7,227 nucleotides of DNA from an uncultured euryarchaeote (GCA_937892665.1 CALBJF010000092.1:1-7227), one strand, 5' to 3'. Positions 1 through 6,098 are shown, numbered from the stretch's first letter. Made by a program: numbers and translations. Notes: generated by a model not told the origin, from the sequence alone.

Positions 1-11
1 GAATCCACTGA
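1..11 (+). CDS. 3' end of an upstream gene (last codons and TGA stop), partial
   Basis: The first 11 bases end in a TGA at 9-11, in the same arrangement as the next two gene junctions: TGA, 9 nt, then ATG. The ten bases at 7-16 (ACTGAGGTGA) are identical to those around the coxC stop at 1357-1366, so a gene most likely ends here. Only two full codons (Ile-His) are visible, so the product cannot be read. From operon context it would be another oxidase subunit, such as I or II; that part is inference. Confidence 0.4.
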
Positions 12-16
12 GGTGA
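12..16 (+). promoter_or_regulatory. Shine-Dalgarno site of coxC
   Basis: GGTGA lies 4 nt before the ATG at 21 and abuts the presumed upstream stop codon at 9-11. A ribosome finishing the upstream gene would sit at the coxC start, consistent with translational coupling. The coxD junction repeats the same layout. Confidence 0.6.
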
Positions 17-20
17 GTTC

Positions 21-1361
21 ATGAGTGGCGGCGGACACAGTGATGTGAAGAACGCTATTTGGATGAGAGCTTTTCTCATGGCAGGTATGATTTTCGGTCT
101 TGGTCTTGCATCCTATGTCGGACTAGGCGTTGTTGTTGCAGGAATGAAAGAGACTGCTTGGGACGATGAAACCGCACATTTCCACGATGCTGAGGACGCA
201 TGGAAAGATGCTGTTGCCGTTGGAACCATTGACAGTAACAATAATTCGGAACCCTTGTACATTGCAAAGGAAAGCGCACATCACCATGAAATCGAGGCTC
301 ACCTGTCTTATCTCACGTATCGTGTCTCAGGATTGACGTTACTCTTCGTTTCAATTATCTTTACAGCCTTCTTAGCCATAAGCGGAATTTTCAATTCCGC
401 CCAAGCAGACGAAGAACATCATGATGACCACCATGGCCATGAAGAACATCATGGTTCGGCTTCACCGATTATCTTCGCCTTTGGATGTATGCTTTTCCTA
501 ATTGGATTCCCTGATTTTGCTGACGGACTGCACTCATTGATGATGGGCAGTGGTACTGACGCCATATCAGATCTCTCAGTTTCTATGATAGGTTTGACGA
601 TTATCACTCTCGGTATCGCAAACTGGTGGAGAGAAGATCTTCCATTCAAAGGATATGGCGAGCAACTCGCTACATCCGATCCATTTAACGGGCAACACAT
701 CCGTAAGGCTGGTATCTGGGTCTTCTTGATGTCTGAAGTCATGGTTTTCGCTACATTCTTTTCCGCATACCTACGTATGAGAACCGAATGGTGCACAAAG
801 TGGGCTCTTGATGAAGGGAACTGCAAGGAAGGCGTCTCTGAAACAGTCATGACTGCTTCAGACTATCTCCGACCTGGTGGTGCAGCAGGTACTGGAGACT
901 TCTGGACTTTGCTTCCAGGAGCAGTCAACACATTTGCCCTCATTATCTCATCTTACACCATCGTCTTAGCTCTAAAGGTCGCTAAGTCTCATGACTACAA
1001 GGTTCCATCTGGTTTCATGGGCAAAATCATGCCTGACAAGAAGAGTGCTATCCGCAACTATCTGATTGTTACTCTCGCTCTTGGTACAATGTTCATCGTA
1101 CTCAAATTGGTTGAGTGGAGCCATCTGATTGCAGAAGGATTCACCATCGGAACTGAACAAGGTTCAATCTTCTACGTGGCTACTGGCGCACACGGTGTTC
1201 ACGTCTTTGCGGGATTGTTGATCATGCTCTACATGATATTCAAGGCCGATACTGTCGAATGGGACGAAGAAAATGCACAAGGAATCGAGTATTTCGGTCT
1301 CTACTGGCACTTTGTTGATCTGGCTTGGGTTGTTATCTTCCCAGCATTCTATCTATACTGA
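21..1361 (+). CDS. coxC: Heme-copper (cytochrome c) oxidase subunit III with long N-terminal membrane extension
   Basis: Integral membrane subunit of an aa3-type terminal oxidase; in this family subunit III stabilises the catalytic core and has no redox centre. The C-terminal half (about residues 205-446) is the recognisable family region. It has five predicted helices near 228-252, 294-320, 345-370, 383-408 and 426-445, with the signatures SEVMVFATFFSAY (238-250), GAHGVHVFAGL (389-399) and YWHFVDLAWVVIFPAFYLY at the end. E239 corresponds to the conserved Glu of the SEV motif, and E365 lies in the following helix pair. The first 204 residues are extra: four more predicted helices (about 13-40, 100-123, 149-167, 186-203), a polar loop at 42-98, and a His/Asp/Glu-rich loop at 130-144. 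At 446 residues it is far longer than the usual 200-260 or so. The start is supported by GGTGA four nt upstream. The family call is secure; the extension's role is unknown. Confidence 0.93.
   Translation: MSGGGHSDVKNAIWMRAFLMAGMIFGLGLASYVGLGVVVAGMKETAWDDETAHFHDAEDAWKDAVAVGTIDSNNNSEPLYIAKESAHHHEIEAHLSYLTYRVSGLTLLFVSIIFTAFLAISGIFNSAQADEEHHDDHHGHEEHHGSASPIIFAFGCMLFLIGFPDFADGLHSLMMGSGTDAISDLSVSMIGLTIITLGIANWWREDLPFKGYGEQLATSDPFNGQHIRKAGIWVFLMSEVMVFATFFSAYLRMRTEWCTKWALDEGNCKEGVSETVMTASDYLRPGGAAGTGDFWTLLPGAVNTFALIISSYTIVLALKVAKSHDYKVPSGFMGKIMPDKKSAIRNYLIVTLALGTMFIVLKLVEWSHLIAEGFTIGTEQGSIFYVATGAHGVHVFAGLLIMLYMIFKADTVEWDEENAQGIEYFGLYWHFVDLAWVVIFPAFYLY
411..453 (+). repeat. Direct repeat encoding the His-rich loop of CoxC
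   Basis: GAAGAACATCATG occurs at 411-423 and again at 441-453, a 30-nt period. It encodes the flanks of the acidic and His-rich stretch EEHHDDHHGHEEHH (residues 131-144), which has seven histidines in 14 residues. The repeat suggests the loop grew by local duplication. The loop lies between two predicted helices and could bind a metal ion, which is inference only. Confidence 0.6.
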
Positions 1362-1366
1362 GGTGA
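1362..1366 (+). promoter_or_regulatory. Shine-Dalgarno site of the subunit IV gene
   Basis: GGTGA directly follows the coxC stop (1359-1361) and stands 4 nt before the ATG at 1371, the same geometry as at coxC. It decides the start and argues for coupled translation of the two subunits. Confidence 0.65.
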
Positions 1367-1370
1367 AAAT

Positions 1371-1739
1371 ATGGGAGAACACAAACTAATCATGGGCAAG
1401 GATATCTACTTCTGGAACTTCATCATATTGATGTTCTTCACTCTCTTTGAGGTTGGCGCAGTTTTCTTCGAAGAGTATCCTGGCACCAATACCCGTGTCT
1501 CTGTGTATGTTGTTTGGGGCATTCTTATCGTTGTTGGAATCATCAAAGGATTCGGCATCGGCGCTTTCTTCATGCACCTTTGGGATGACCCGAAAATATA
1601 CCTTCGAGTCGCTTTGTTTCCAACCGTATTCGTTCTTTTGATGCTCTGGGGCATTGGGCTATCCAACCCTGAAGGCGTAAATGGACTTCCAGGCTGGTGC
1701 ACACCTGACTGGGGAGAAGAATTCACAAGAGATCGTTGA
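1371..1739 (+). CDS. coxD: Heme-copper oxidase subunit IV-like small membrane protein
   Basis: A 122-residue protein with three predicted membrane helices (about 14-34, 44-65 and 79-98) and short polar ends. The stretch GIGAFFMHLWDDPK (62-75) matches the pattern at the end of helix 2 in prokaryotic oxidase subunit IV (CoxD/CyoD/CtaF type), where an FFMHL-like motif is typical. These subunits are small, three-helix accessory proteins that help assemble or stabilise the oxidase and carry no cofactor. Length and position right after subunit III both fit. It starts 9 nt after the coxC stop with a good Shine-Dalgarno site. The tail (99-122) is polar with one Cys (C110). Sequence conservation in this family is weak, so the call rests on motif, topology and context together. 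Confidence 0.8.
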   Translation: MGEHKLIMGKDIYFWNFIILMFFTLFEVGAVFFEEYPGTNTRVSVYVVWGILIVVGIIKGFGIGAFFMHLWDDPKIYLRVALFPTVFVLLMLWGIGLSNPEGVNGLPGWCTPDWGEEFTRDR

Positions 1740-1748
1740 GTTGTTAGT

Positions 1749-3278
1749 ATGAAGCGAATTGCGTTATTTCTCATAGTCCTGCTCTTATCTGTGACCATCG
1801 TAAGCGTACCTGCCTCTGCGTTCAATGGATTCCAACTATCAACTGCAAGCGTAGGTAATTTTACGCTTACAGACCAGAACAATTCAGAGATGATGTTCTC
1901 TGATATGACGGAAGATATTGTTGTCGTCTCCTTCTTCTTCACTCGATGTACCGATGTGTGCCCAATCATTACCCAGAACTTGAAGATGGTACAACAACAG
2001 GTACCTGATGAGATTGCAGATGAAGTGGGCTTCGTCTCGGTTACCCTTGACCCTCGGCACGATACTCCTGAAGTCTTGACCGATTACATGGCTCTTCATG
2101 GCGTTGAATGGCCGCATCTTACAGGTAATAGCACAGAACTTGCTGAGGTTTGGTCTCGATTCGGCATGGCTGTTCAAGAGATTGTCACCGACCCTCATGA
2201 TGACAACATGAGTGATATGGATGGTCAAATACATAACTCCAGTGTTGTGTACACAAATGAAAATGGAACAAGTCTGGAATTGATGTTCCTTCCAACTGGA
2301 ATGACATTAACAACACTAGCAGCCGAGGAGGCTGGATGGTCGCTAAACACATCTGACTCCCAATTTGGAACAATGGTCAACGGAATCAACGGATACGACT
2401 CTCCTGCAGATTGGAGCTGGTGGTGGAGCTTGAAACTCTTCAATGAAACAAATGGAGAATGGGAAGATTCACCAGTCGGTATAGATTCAGTCAATGCTCT
2501 AGAAGAGCAGAATATTGCCTGGTTCTCATCGCAAGCAAATGCGTCCCTCTTGACGGCTCCTGTGGGCGATGATCCATCTGTTCAAGTGGTCTACCCTGAC
2601 AACACGACTGTTTCAGCAAGCATACCGAACTTTACTGGATATCATCTCACTCAAGGTGCATTTGATGGAGCAGAAATCGATGTGAATATTTCCGACAGCA
2701 GTTTGGGACATTACCTCAACAGCATCAATGGCGCTTCTGCACCTGCTGATTGGAGTTGGTGGTGGCAATTACACACATGGAATCAATCCAATATGATGTG
2801 GGAAGATTCACAAGTCGGGATGGACCTTCTGAACAACCCAATGACAATCGCATGGGCACCCAACAGCACAAACAACGATGATATTCCTGCACCAGGATTC
2901 GCAACAATTGAAACCACAGAATGTGGTGGAAATGGCTGGATTATGGGTTCAGGACAGAATGCTCACTGTATGTGTGATGCAGGCTATGAATGGGCTGAAG
3001 ACAATATGTTGAGTTGTGTTCAAATCATCTCAGATGAACCTGAATATACCGTTGGTCATTCTACCATCACCTACATCCTCGATGAAGAGAAGAAGCCCCG
3101 AGTCTCTTGGCTAAGTGACAAGTGGCTACCGGAAGACTTCGTTGAAGACATCGTTACACTCGCTGAAAAAGAAGGATTAATCGAAATAGAATCCGAAGGG
3201 ATTCCTTCAGTTGGCTTCATCCTCTCAGTGGTCATGATCTCCATGGCTGCAATCTCAGTCCGTGCGAAATCTGAATGA
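1749..3278 (+). CDS. Sco1/SenC-type copper chaperone with inserted Trp-rich repeats, EGF-like module and C-terminal anchor
   Basis: Sco proteins have a thioredoxin fold, bind copper through CxxxC plus a distal His, and mature the CuA site of oxidase subunit II; position after coxC and coxD fits that job. Order of parts (509 residues): signal peptide 1-24 (PASA end); Sco core from about 35 with FFFTRCTDVCPI (C67, C71), the DPRHDTPEVL strand-turn (101-110) and the PHLTG segment (122-126); two Trp-rich repeats, about 162-260 and 277-371, each with ADWSWWW; a four-Cys EGF-like module (C392, C407, C409, C423); then YTVGHSTITYILD (433-445, H437) and a helix PEDFVEDIVTLAEKEG, which look like the C-terminal end of a Sco domain; finally a hydrophobic anchor at 485-504 with basic residues after it. 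H162 is another candidate ligand. Ordinary Sco proteins have about 200 residues. The start lies 9 nt after the previous stop, with no clear Shine-Dalgarno site. Sco identity is firm; the insert's function is unknown. Confidence 0.88.
   Translation: MKRIALFLIVLLLSVTIVSVPASAFNGFQLSTASVGNFTLTDQNNSEMMFSDMTEDIVVVSFFFTRCTDVCPIITQNLKMVQQQVPDEIADEVGFVSVTLDPRHDTPEVLTDYMALHGVEWPHLTGNSTELAEVWSRFGMAVQEIVTDPHDDNMSDMDGQIHNSSVVYTNENGTSLELMFLPTGMTLTTLAAEEAGWSLNTSDSQFGTMVNGINGYDSPADWSWWWSLKLFNETNGEWEDSPVGIDSVNALEEQNIAWFSSQANASLLTAPVGDDPSVQVVYPDNTTVSASIPNFTGYHLTQGAFDGAEIDVNISDSSLGHYLNSINGASAPADWSWWWQLHTWNQSNMMWEDSQVGMDLLNNPMTIAWAPNSTNNDDIPAPGFATIETTECGGNGWIMGSGQNAHCMCDAGYEWAEDNMLSCVQIISDEPEYTVGHSTITYILDEEKKPRVSWLSDKWLPEDFVEDIVTLAEKEGLIEIESEGIPSVGFILSVVMISMAAISVRAKSE
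2244..2861 (+). repeat. Two tandem Trp-rich repeats within the Sco gene
   Basis: Residues 166-260 and 280-371 align: VVY, then S-x-ING (repeat 1 NGING at 211-215, repeat 2 NSING at 324-328), then PADWSWWW (219-226 and 332-339), then WEDS-x-VG (238-244 and 351-357), and IAW (256-258 and 367-369). The spacing is 113-114 residues. Identity persists in the DNA: TGGGAAGATTCAC is at 2460-2472 and 2799-2811, exactly 339 nt apart. The ING, aromatic cluster and closing IAW pattern resembles DUF4430 (transcobalamin C-terminal-like) domains known from archaeal and Gram-positive surface proteins; that likeness is from memory and unverified. Confidence 0.75.
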
Positions 3279-3286
3279 TTTCAAGG

Positions 3287-3301
3287 GAAAAGAGTTTGAT
3301 A
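3287..3301 (+). promoter_or_regulatory. Possible BRE/TATA promoter for tRNA-Ser
   Basis: A purine-rich stretch followed by GTTTGATA (3294-3301) is centred about 27 nt before the tRNA 5' end. That is where an archaeal TATA box would sit if transcription started at the mature end. The match to a consensus TATA is weak. Confidence 0.25.
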
Positions 3302-3324
3302 GGGGGAGTTGTGGCCAAATCATT

Positions 3325-3406
3325 GCGGCGATCGCATAGCCTGGTATTGCGCCGGATTTGAAATCCGGTGTCCGATGACTCGGGGGTTCGAATCCCTCTC
3401 GCCGCG
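3325..3406 (+). tRNA. tRNA-Ser(UGA)
   Basis: A full cloverleaf can be drawn. The acceptor GCGGCGA (3325-3331) pairs perfectly with TCGCCGC (3399-3405). The D stem GCA/TGC (3334-3336, 3348-3350) has GG at 3343-3344 in its loop. The anticodon stem CCGGA/TCCGG (3352-3356, 3364-3368) encloses TTTGAAA, with anticodon TGA at 3359-3361. A 13-nt variable arm has a GTC/GAC stem (3370-3372, 3377-3379), the class II feature expected for serine. The T arm is GGGGG/CCCTC around TTCGAAT. The discriminator is G3406, as is usual for Ser. CCA is not encoded and there is no intron. It decodes UCA and, by wobble, other UCN codons. Confidence 0.95.
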
Positions 3407-3460
3407 CCTCCATCCAATTTGAGAGAAGCATTCACAAACTATACCCTCTCTGTACCTTTC

Positions 3461-4924
3461 ATGCGCCAAGGGTTGCTAGGCTTACTTCTCGCTTCTCTGT
3501 TCGTTCTTGCAGGGTGTTTAGCACCTGTAGCACCCGAATGGGATGAATCGATTGTCGTTGAACGAAACGGTGACGGGACGTTCACATTCACTTCCAAACT
3601 TGGTGATGATACCATTACGAATACGTACACCGAACGTGGCTGCCTTGATGGTGAACTTGGATCGGATAAAGGTGGAAAAATCAAGGTTGAAGGCTACATG
3701 AGTGCGAGCATCATCTATGACTCTCACAATAGCGATCTCAACAACAATAATCTGACCTTTGCAACAACTGCAGCTGTTGCAATTCAACAGATGTCATTCA
3801 CTGATGCAAAGAATGTTCTTTCTGGTGCTGGTGAACGGATTGAAGTCAAACAATGGGATGTACCAGTCCAACCAAAGACAGGCCAAGGCACAGTTGACTT
3901 GGACAGTGTTGATGGAGAGACGGACTCAAAGTGGTTTGTTCTCGGGCTTATTCCAGCCAGTGAAAACATCAACGATGGAATCGCTTCACTCGGCAAATAC
4001 CACCAGGCAGTTCGACTCTCTGGTTACCTTATTGAAAAACCAATCCAAGATACTAATCCTGAAGGAGGGATGTGGGTTGATGTCAAAGTCAACAAAGATT
4101 GTGTGGCCGAAACAGGTAATCAAAATTTGAATCAACTGTTCTTCCTCGTTACAGAGATCGAATTTGAAGAGTCAACAGTCAGCATAAATGGTGAATCAGA
4201 TGACGAATACGTCTTCGGTGATGTTCCGTTCCTTGGCCGTACTGGATTCATTCTCTTTGTACTCCTTGTCGGCATTGGCGGAGGTGTTGGAACCTACATG
4301 TACTCATCCTTGCGTGTTAGTATGAGCGCTCGAAGCGTAGCATTGACCCTTCTTGGAAAAGAAGGCGTCGAGAAGGCAGCACAAGTCCGTAAAGATGTCC
4401 AAGAGGCAAAAGAATCTGGTATACTAACACCTGATCAACGTCGTATGGAGCAACGTAAGAAGAGCAGATCAGCACCTCCTGCTAAGACAAGCAAAAAGAA
4501 GGATGAAGACGATGGCTTTGGCTCATTCAGTATTGATAGTGCACTGAGTGGAAGTTCAGATTCACCTGTCAAATCTGAATTCGGATCTGGAGGATCTGTT
4601 GTAGCATCGGAAGATGCGAAGCGGGTTGAAAAAGAAATAAAGGAGACAACCTCCTTTGTCCCACCATCATCCACCTTTGGCAGTAGTTCAGTTCCAACTT
4701 CATCCTCAGTTCCAACTTCATCACCTCCATCAACAAGCGTTCCTTCATCTCGCGCTCCTCCAACACGTGCTGAGCCTGAGGCAGAAGAGAAACCAAAGGT
4801 TCGACGCCGAAGAGCGGTGAGAAAGGCTGAACCTGAGCCTAAACCTGAGGCAAAACCAGAATCAGAGGACAAGAAAACCTCCTGGGATGAAGAGGAAGAA
4901 GATTTTTCAGACTTCAGTTTCTGA
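3461..4924 (+). CDS. Predicted lipoprotein with one transmembrane helix and long disordered cytoplasmic tail, function unknown
   Basis: I do not recognise a family. The ATG at 3461 gives a classic lipoprotein signal peptide with lipobox LAGC (16-19), so Cys19 would carry the lipid. The reading frame runs back to a GTG at 3368, but that start lies inside tRNA-Ser and would bury the signal peptide. The 487-residue product has an ectodomain (about 20-258) with two cysteines (C61, C214) that could form a disulfide. One membrane helix follows (about 262-283). A cytoplasmic part of about 200 residues comes next: a charged segment (about 288-335), then Lys/Ser/Pro-rich low complexity with SSVPTS repeats, an RRRR cluster (448-451), an EPEPKPEAKPE stretch, and a very acidic end (DEEEEDFSDFSF). 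This suggests a membrane-spanning protein that links an outer domain to a flexible inner tail. No Shine-Dalgarno site precedes the start. The stop is 13 nt from the convergent lipid kinase gene. Confidence 0.75.
   Translation: MRQGLLGLLLASLFVLAGCLAPVAPEWDESIVVERNGDGTFTFTSKLGDDTITNTYTERGCLDGELGSDKGGKIKVEGYMSASIIYDSHNSDLNNNNLTFATTAAVAIQQMSFTDAKNVLSGAGERIEVKQWDVPVQPKTGQGTVDLDSVDGETDSKWFVLGLIPASENINDGIASLGKYHQAVRLSGYLIEKPIQDTNPEGGMWVDVKVNKDCVAETGNQNLNQLFFLVTEIEFEESTVSINGESDDEYVFGDVPFLGRTGFILFVLLVGIGGGVGTYMYSSLRVSMSARSVALTLLGKEGVEKAAQVRKDVQEAKESGILTPDQRRMEQRKKSRSAPPAKTSKKKDEDDGFGSFSIDSALSGSSDSPVKSEFGSGGSVVASEDAKRVEKEIKETTSFVPPSSTFGSSSVPTSSSVPTSSPPSTSVPSSRAPPTRAEPEAEEKPKVRRRRAVRKAEPEPKPEAKPESEDKKTSWDEEEEDFSDFSF
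4688..4722 (+). repeat. Two tandem copies of an 18-nt unit in the lipoprotein tail
   Basis: TCAGTTCCAACTTCATC occurs at 4688-4704 and 4706-4722, identical over 17 bases with an 18-nt period. It encodes SSVPTS twice in the disordered tail, with a degenerate third unit after it (STSVPSS). It looks like a slippage-type expansion and could vary in copy number between strains. Confidence 0.7.
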
Positions 4925-4937
4925 AAACTCCCTTGAT

Positions 4938-6020
4938 TCAATGGAAGACTTGTACTACAGAAGGAAGAACTTCCATTGACAGTGGAGTTGAGCCAATGTT
5001 TTCCCCATCGATATTTATTGCAGTTGGTTCAGGTGTTTCGATCCGTAATTCCTTGAATTGATGATAGTCAACTCTTGGATGGAAGACGTGTCGACCTTCT
5101 TTCTTGAGAAGTCCAAACGCCTTCAAAATGTCTCTCCTTGTCATCTTTTTCAGGATTCCAATATCCATTAATCCATCATCAAGAGAAGCCCCAGGAGCGA
5201 GTGGTAAGAGCGAACCTCCAGTTTGACTGTTTTGAATAAGGAACAATGTGAAATCATCTTCCATCTTATGTCCATCTAGGTAGAGGCTTGCATGTCTTCG
5301 ATTATTGGCCATAATTGCCATGAGAATCCCGACATCGTATCGAATACTACCCATCCAACGCATTTTTTCAGCCTTGATTGTAGAATCGACGCCAAGACCC
5401 CATGTGACCAAATTGTGGCTGTATCGAATCATCTGACCCTTGTTCTTACCGGGTAGTCCCTCTGTCAATTCCACTCGTGCGAGATCAATCGACTGAGCTG
5501 ACCCGTTGACGATTCTTGAAACTGCATCTTCTGTACTCTTGATACCGAAATCGTGGGCTTGAGAGTTTCCAGTTCCTGCAGGTATCATTCCAAAACGAAT
5601 TGTTGAGTTGTCTTTTGATTGCATCATCCAACCAGTAATACTCTCTGAGAGGCTTCCATCTCCACCTACGACAGCGATTGCTTGATCCGATTGAACATCC
5701 AATGAAGAAGCGATGTCGACAAGATGACCAGAGTGTTGAGATATGTGCATTTCGACTTCAATTTCTGATGCCTCAAGCAGTTGTTTCGCTGCTTCGGCAA
5801 CCTTCATGCCCTTCTTTTTCCCAGAATAAGGATTGACGAGCATGAAGACTTTTGATGGCTTAACTCCATCATTCGAGGGCTTGGAGAATACCTTTGTAGG
5901 CATTGGCCGATGAATTCCCTTTCGCTTTTTGCTGCTCTCATCAGGTTGAAAATTCATCACTGAAAGTGTGGTTGAATCGTTTGAAGTCTTACCATCTGTA
6001 GAGGCCATGTTTTGGGACAA
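4938..6020 (-). CDS. Diacylglycerol/sphingosine-kinase family lipid kinase (DAGKc, YegS-like)
   Basis: Soluble or peripheral kinase expected to phosphorylate a lipid alcohol with ATP; the actual substrate in this organism is unknown. After a hydrophilic N-terminal extension (about 1-55) rich in Ser, Lys and Pro, the catalytic domain begins with KVFMLVNPYSGKKKG (57-71). The nucleotide-binding loop GGDGS (119-123, with Ser where Thr is commoner) follows, then PAGTGN (147-152). The C-terminal beta domain has LAPGASLDDGLMDI (274-287) and the INIDGE turn (335-340), all diagnostic of the family. Length (360 aa) exceeds the usual 290-330 because of the extension. The start is uncertain: TTG at 6020 has GGAGG five nt upstream, while ATG at 6008 (residue 5) is a better codon but 17 nt from that site. 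It is convergent with the lipoprotein gene and divergent from ribD. Confidence 0.9.
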   Translation of the reverse strand: MSQNMASTDGKTSNDSTTLSVMNFQPDESSKKRKGIHRPMPTKVFSKPSNDGVKPSKVFMLVNPYSGKKKGMKVAEAAKQLLEASEIEVEMHISQHSGHLVDIASSLDVQSDQAIAVVGGDGSLSESITGWMMQSKDNSTIRFGMIPAGTGNSQAHDFGIKSTEDAVSRIVNGSAQSIDLARVELTEGLPGKNKGQMIRYSHNLVTWGLGVDSTIKAEKMRWMGSIRYDVGILMAIMANNRRHASLYLDGHKMEDDFTLFLIQNSQTGGSLLPLAPGASLDDGLMDIGILKKMTRRDILKAFGLLKKEGRHVFHPRVDYHQFKELRIETPEPTAINIDGENIGSTPLSMEVLPSVVQVFH

Positions 6021-6023
6021 GAA

Positions 6024-6030
6024 CTCCTCC
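6024..6030 (-). promoter_or_regulatory. Shine-Dalgarno site of the lipid kinase gene
   Basis: On the minus strand GGAGGAG precedes the TTG at 6020, with five nt between GGAGG and the codon. This is the main argument for the TTG start over the ATG at 6008. Confidence 0.5.
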
Positions 6031-6098
6031 GCATGAACTCTTCCCCATTTTAGGGATTAAACCAAGCACTCATGAAGAGATGGCTTCTGGCCTAAGTT
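6031..6098. promoter_or_regulatory. Divergent intergenic region with promoters for the lipid kinase and ribD
   Basis: The two genes start back to back, so both promoters should lie here. The A+T-rich core at 6047-6061 (ATTTTA on the plus strand, TTTAAT and TAAAAT on the minus strand) is the only TATA-like sequence and might serve both directions. It is about 50-60 nt before the ribD start and 30-40 nt before the kinase start. No clear operator palindrome or FMN-riboswitch-like structure was seen. Exact transcription starts cannot be read from sequence. Confidence 0.35.

Noticed and set aside
382..400. Perfect inverted repeat GCGGAATT/AATTCCGC with a 3-nt loop inside coxC
   Set aside because: An 8-bp perfect stem is about what chance gives in 7 kb. 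It lies in mid-gene with no T-run or other signal, so I do not call a terminator or regulatory hairpin.
1406..1969. Long minus-strand open frame (187 codons) opposite the subunit IV and Sco genes
   Set aside because: It spans two well-supported genes antisense, shows no recognisable domain, and its product reads as a reversed shadow of membrane-protein coding sequence.
3431..3450. TATA-like AAACTATA (3436-3443) upstream of the lipoprotein gene
   Set aside because: It is only about 20 nt from the ATG, too close for a normal archaeal promoter unless the start is further downstream, so it is not listed as a feature.
3368..3460. N-terminal extension of the lipoprotein gene from a GTG at 3368
   Set aside because: The first part is translated tRNA-Ser sequence (giving SGVRIPLAAP, a common artefact of reading through a tRNA 3' half). 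Starting at ATG 3461 yields a clean lipoprotein signal peptide.
4925..4937. Possible bidirectional terminator between the convergent lipoprotein and lipid kinase genes
   Set aside because: The gap is 13 nt with no stem-loop or T-run that stands out; termination presumably occurs within the opposing genes.
4435..4941. Minus-strand open frame (168 codons) opposite the lipoprotein tail
   Set aside because: Its Ser/Gly/Glu-rich product mirrors the low-complexity Ser/Pro/Lys coding sequence on the plus strand; no start signal or family match.
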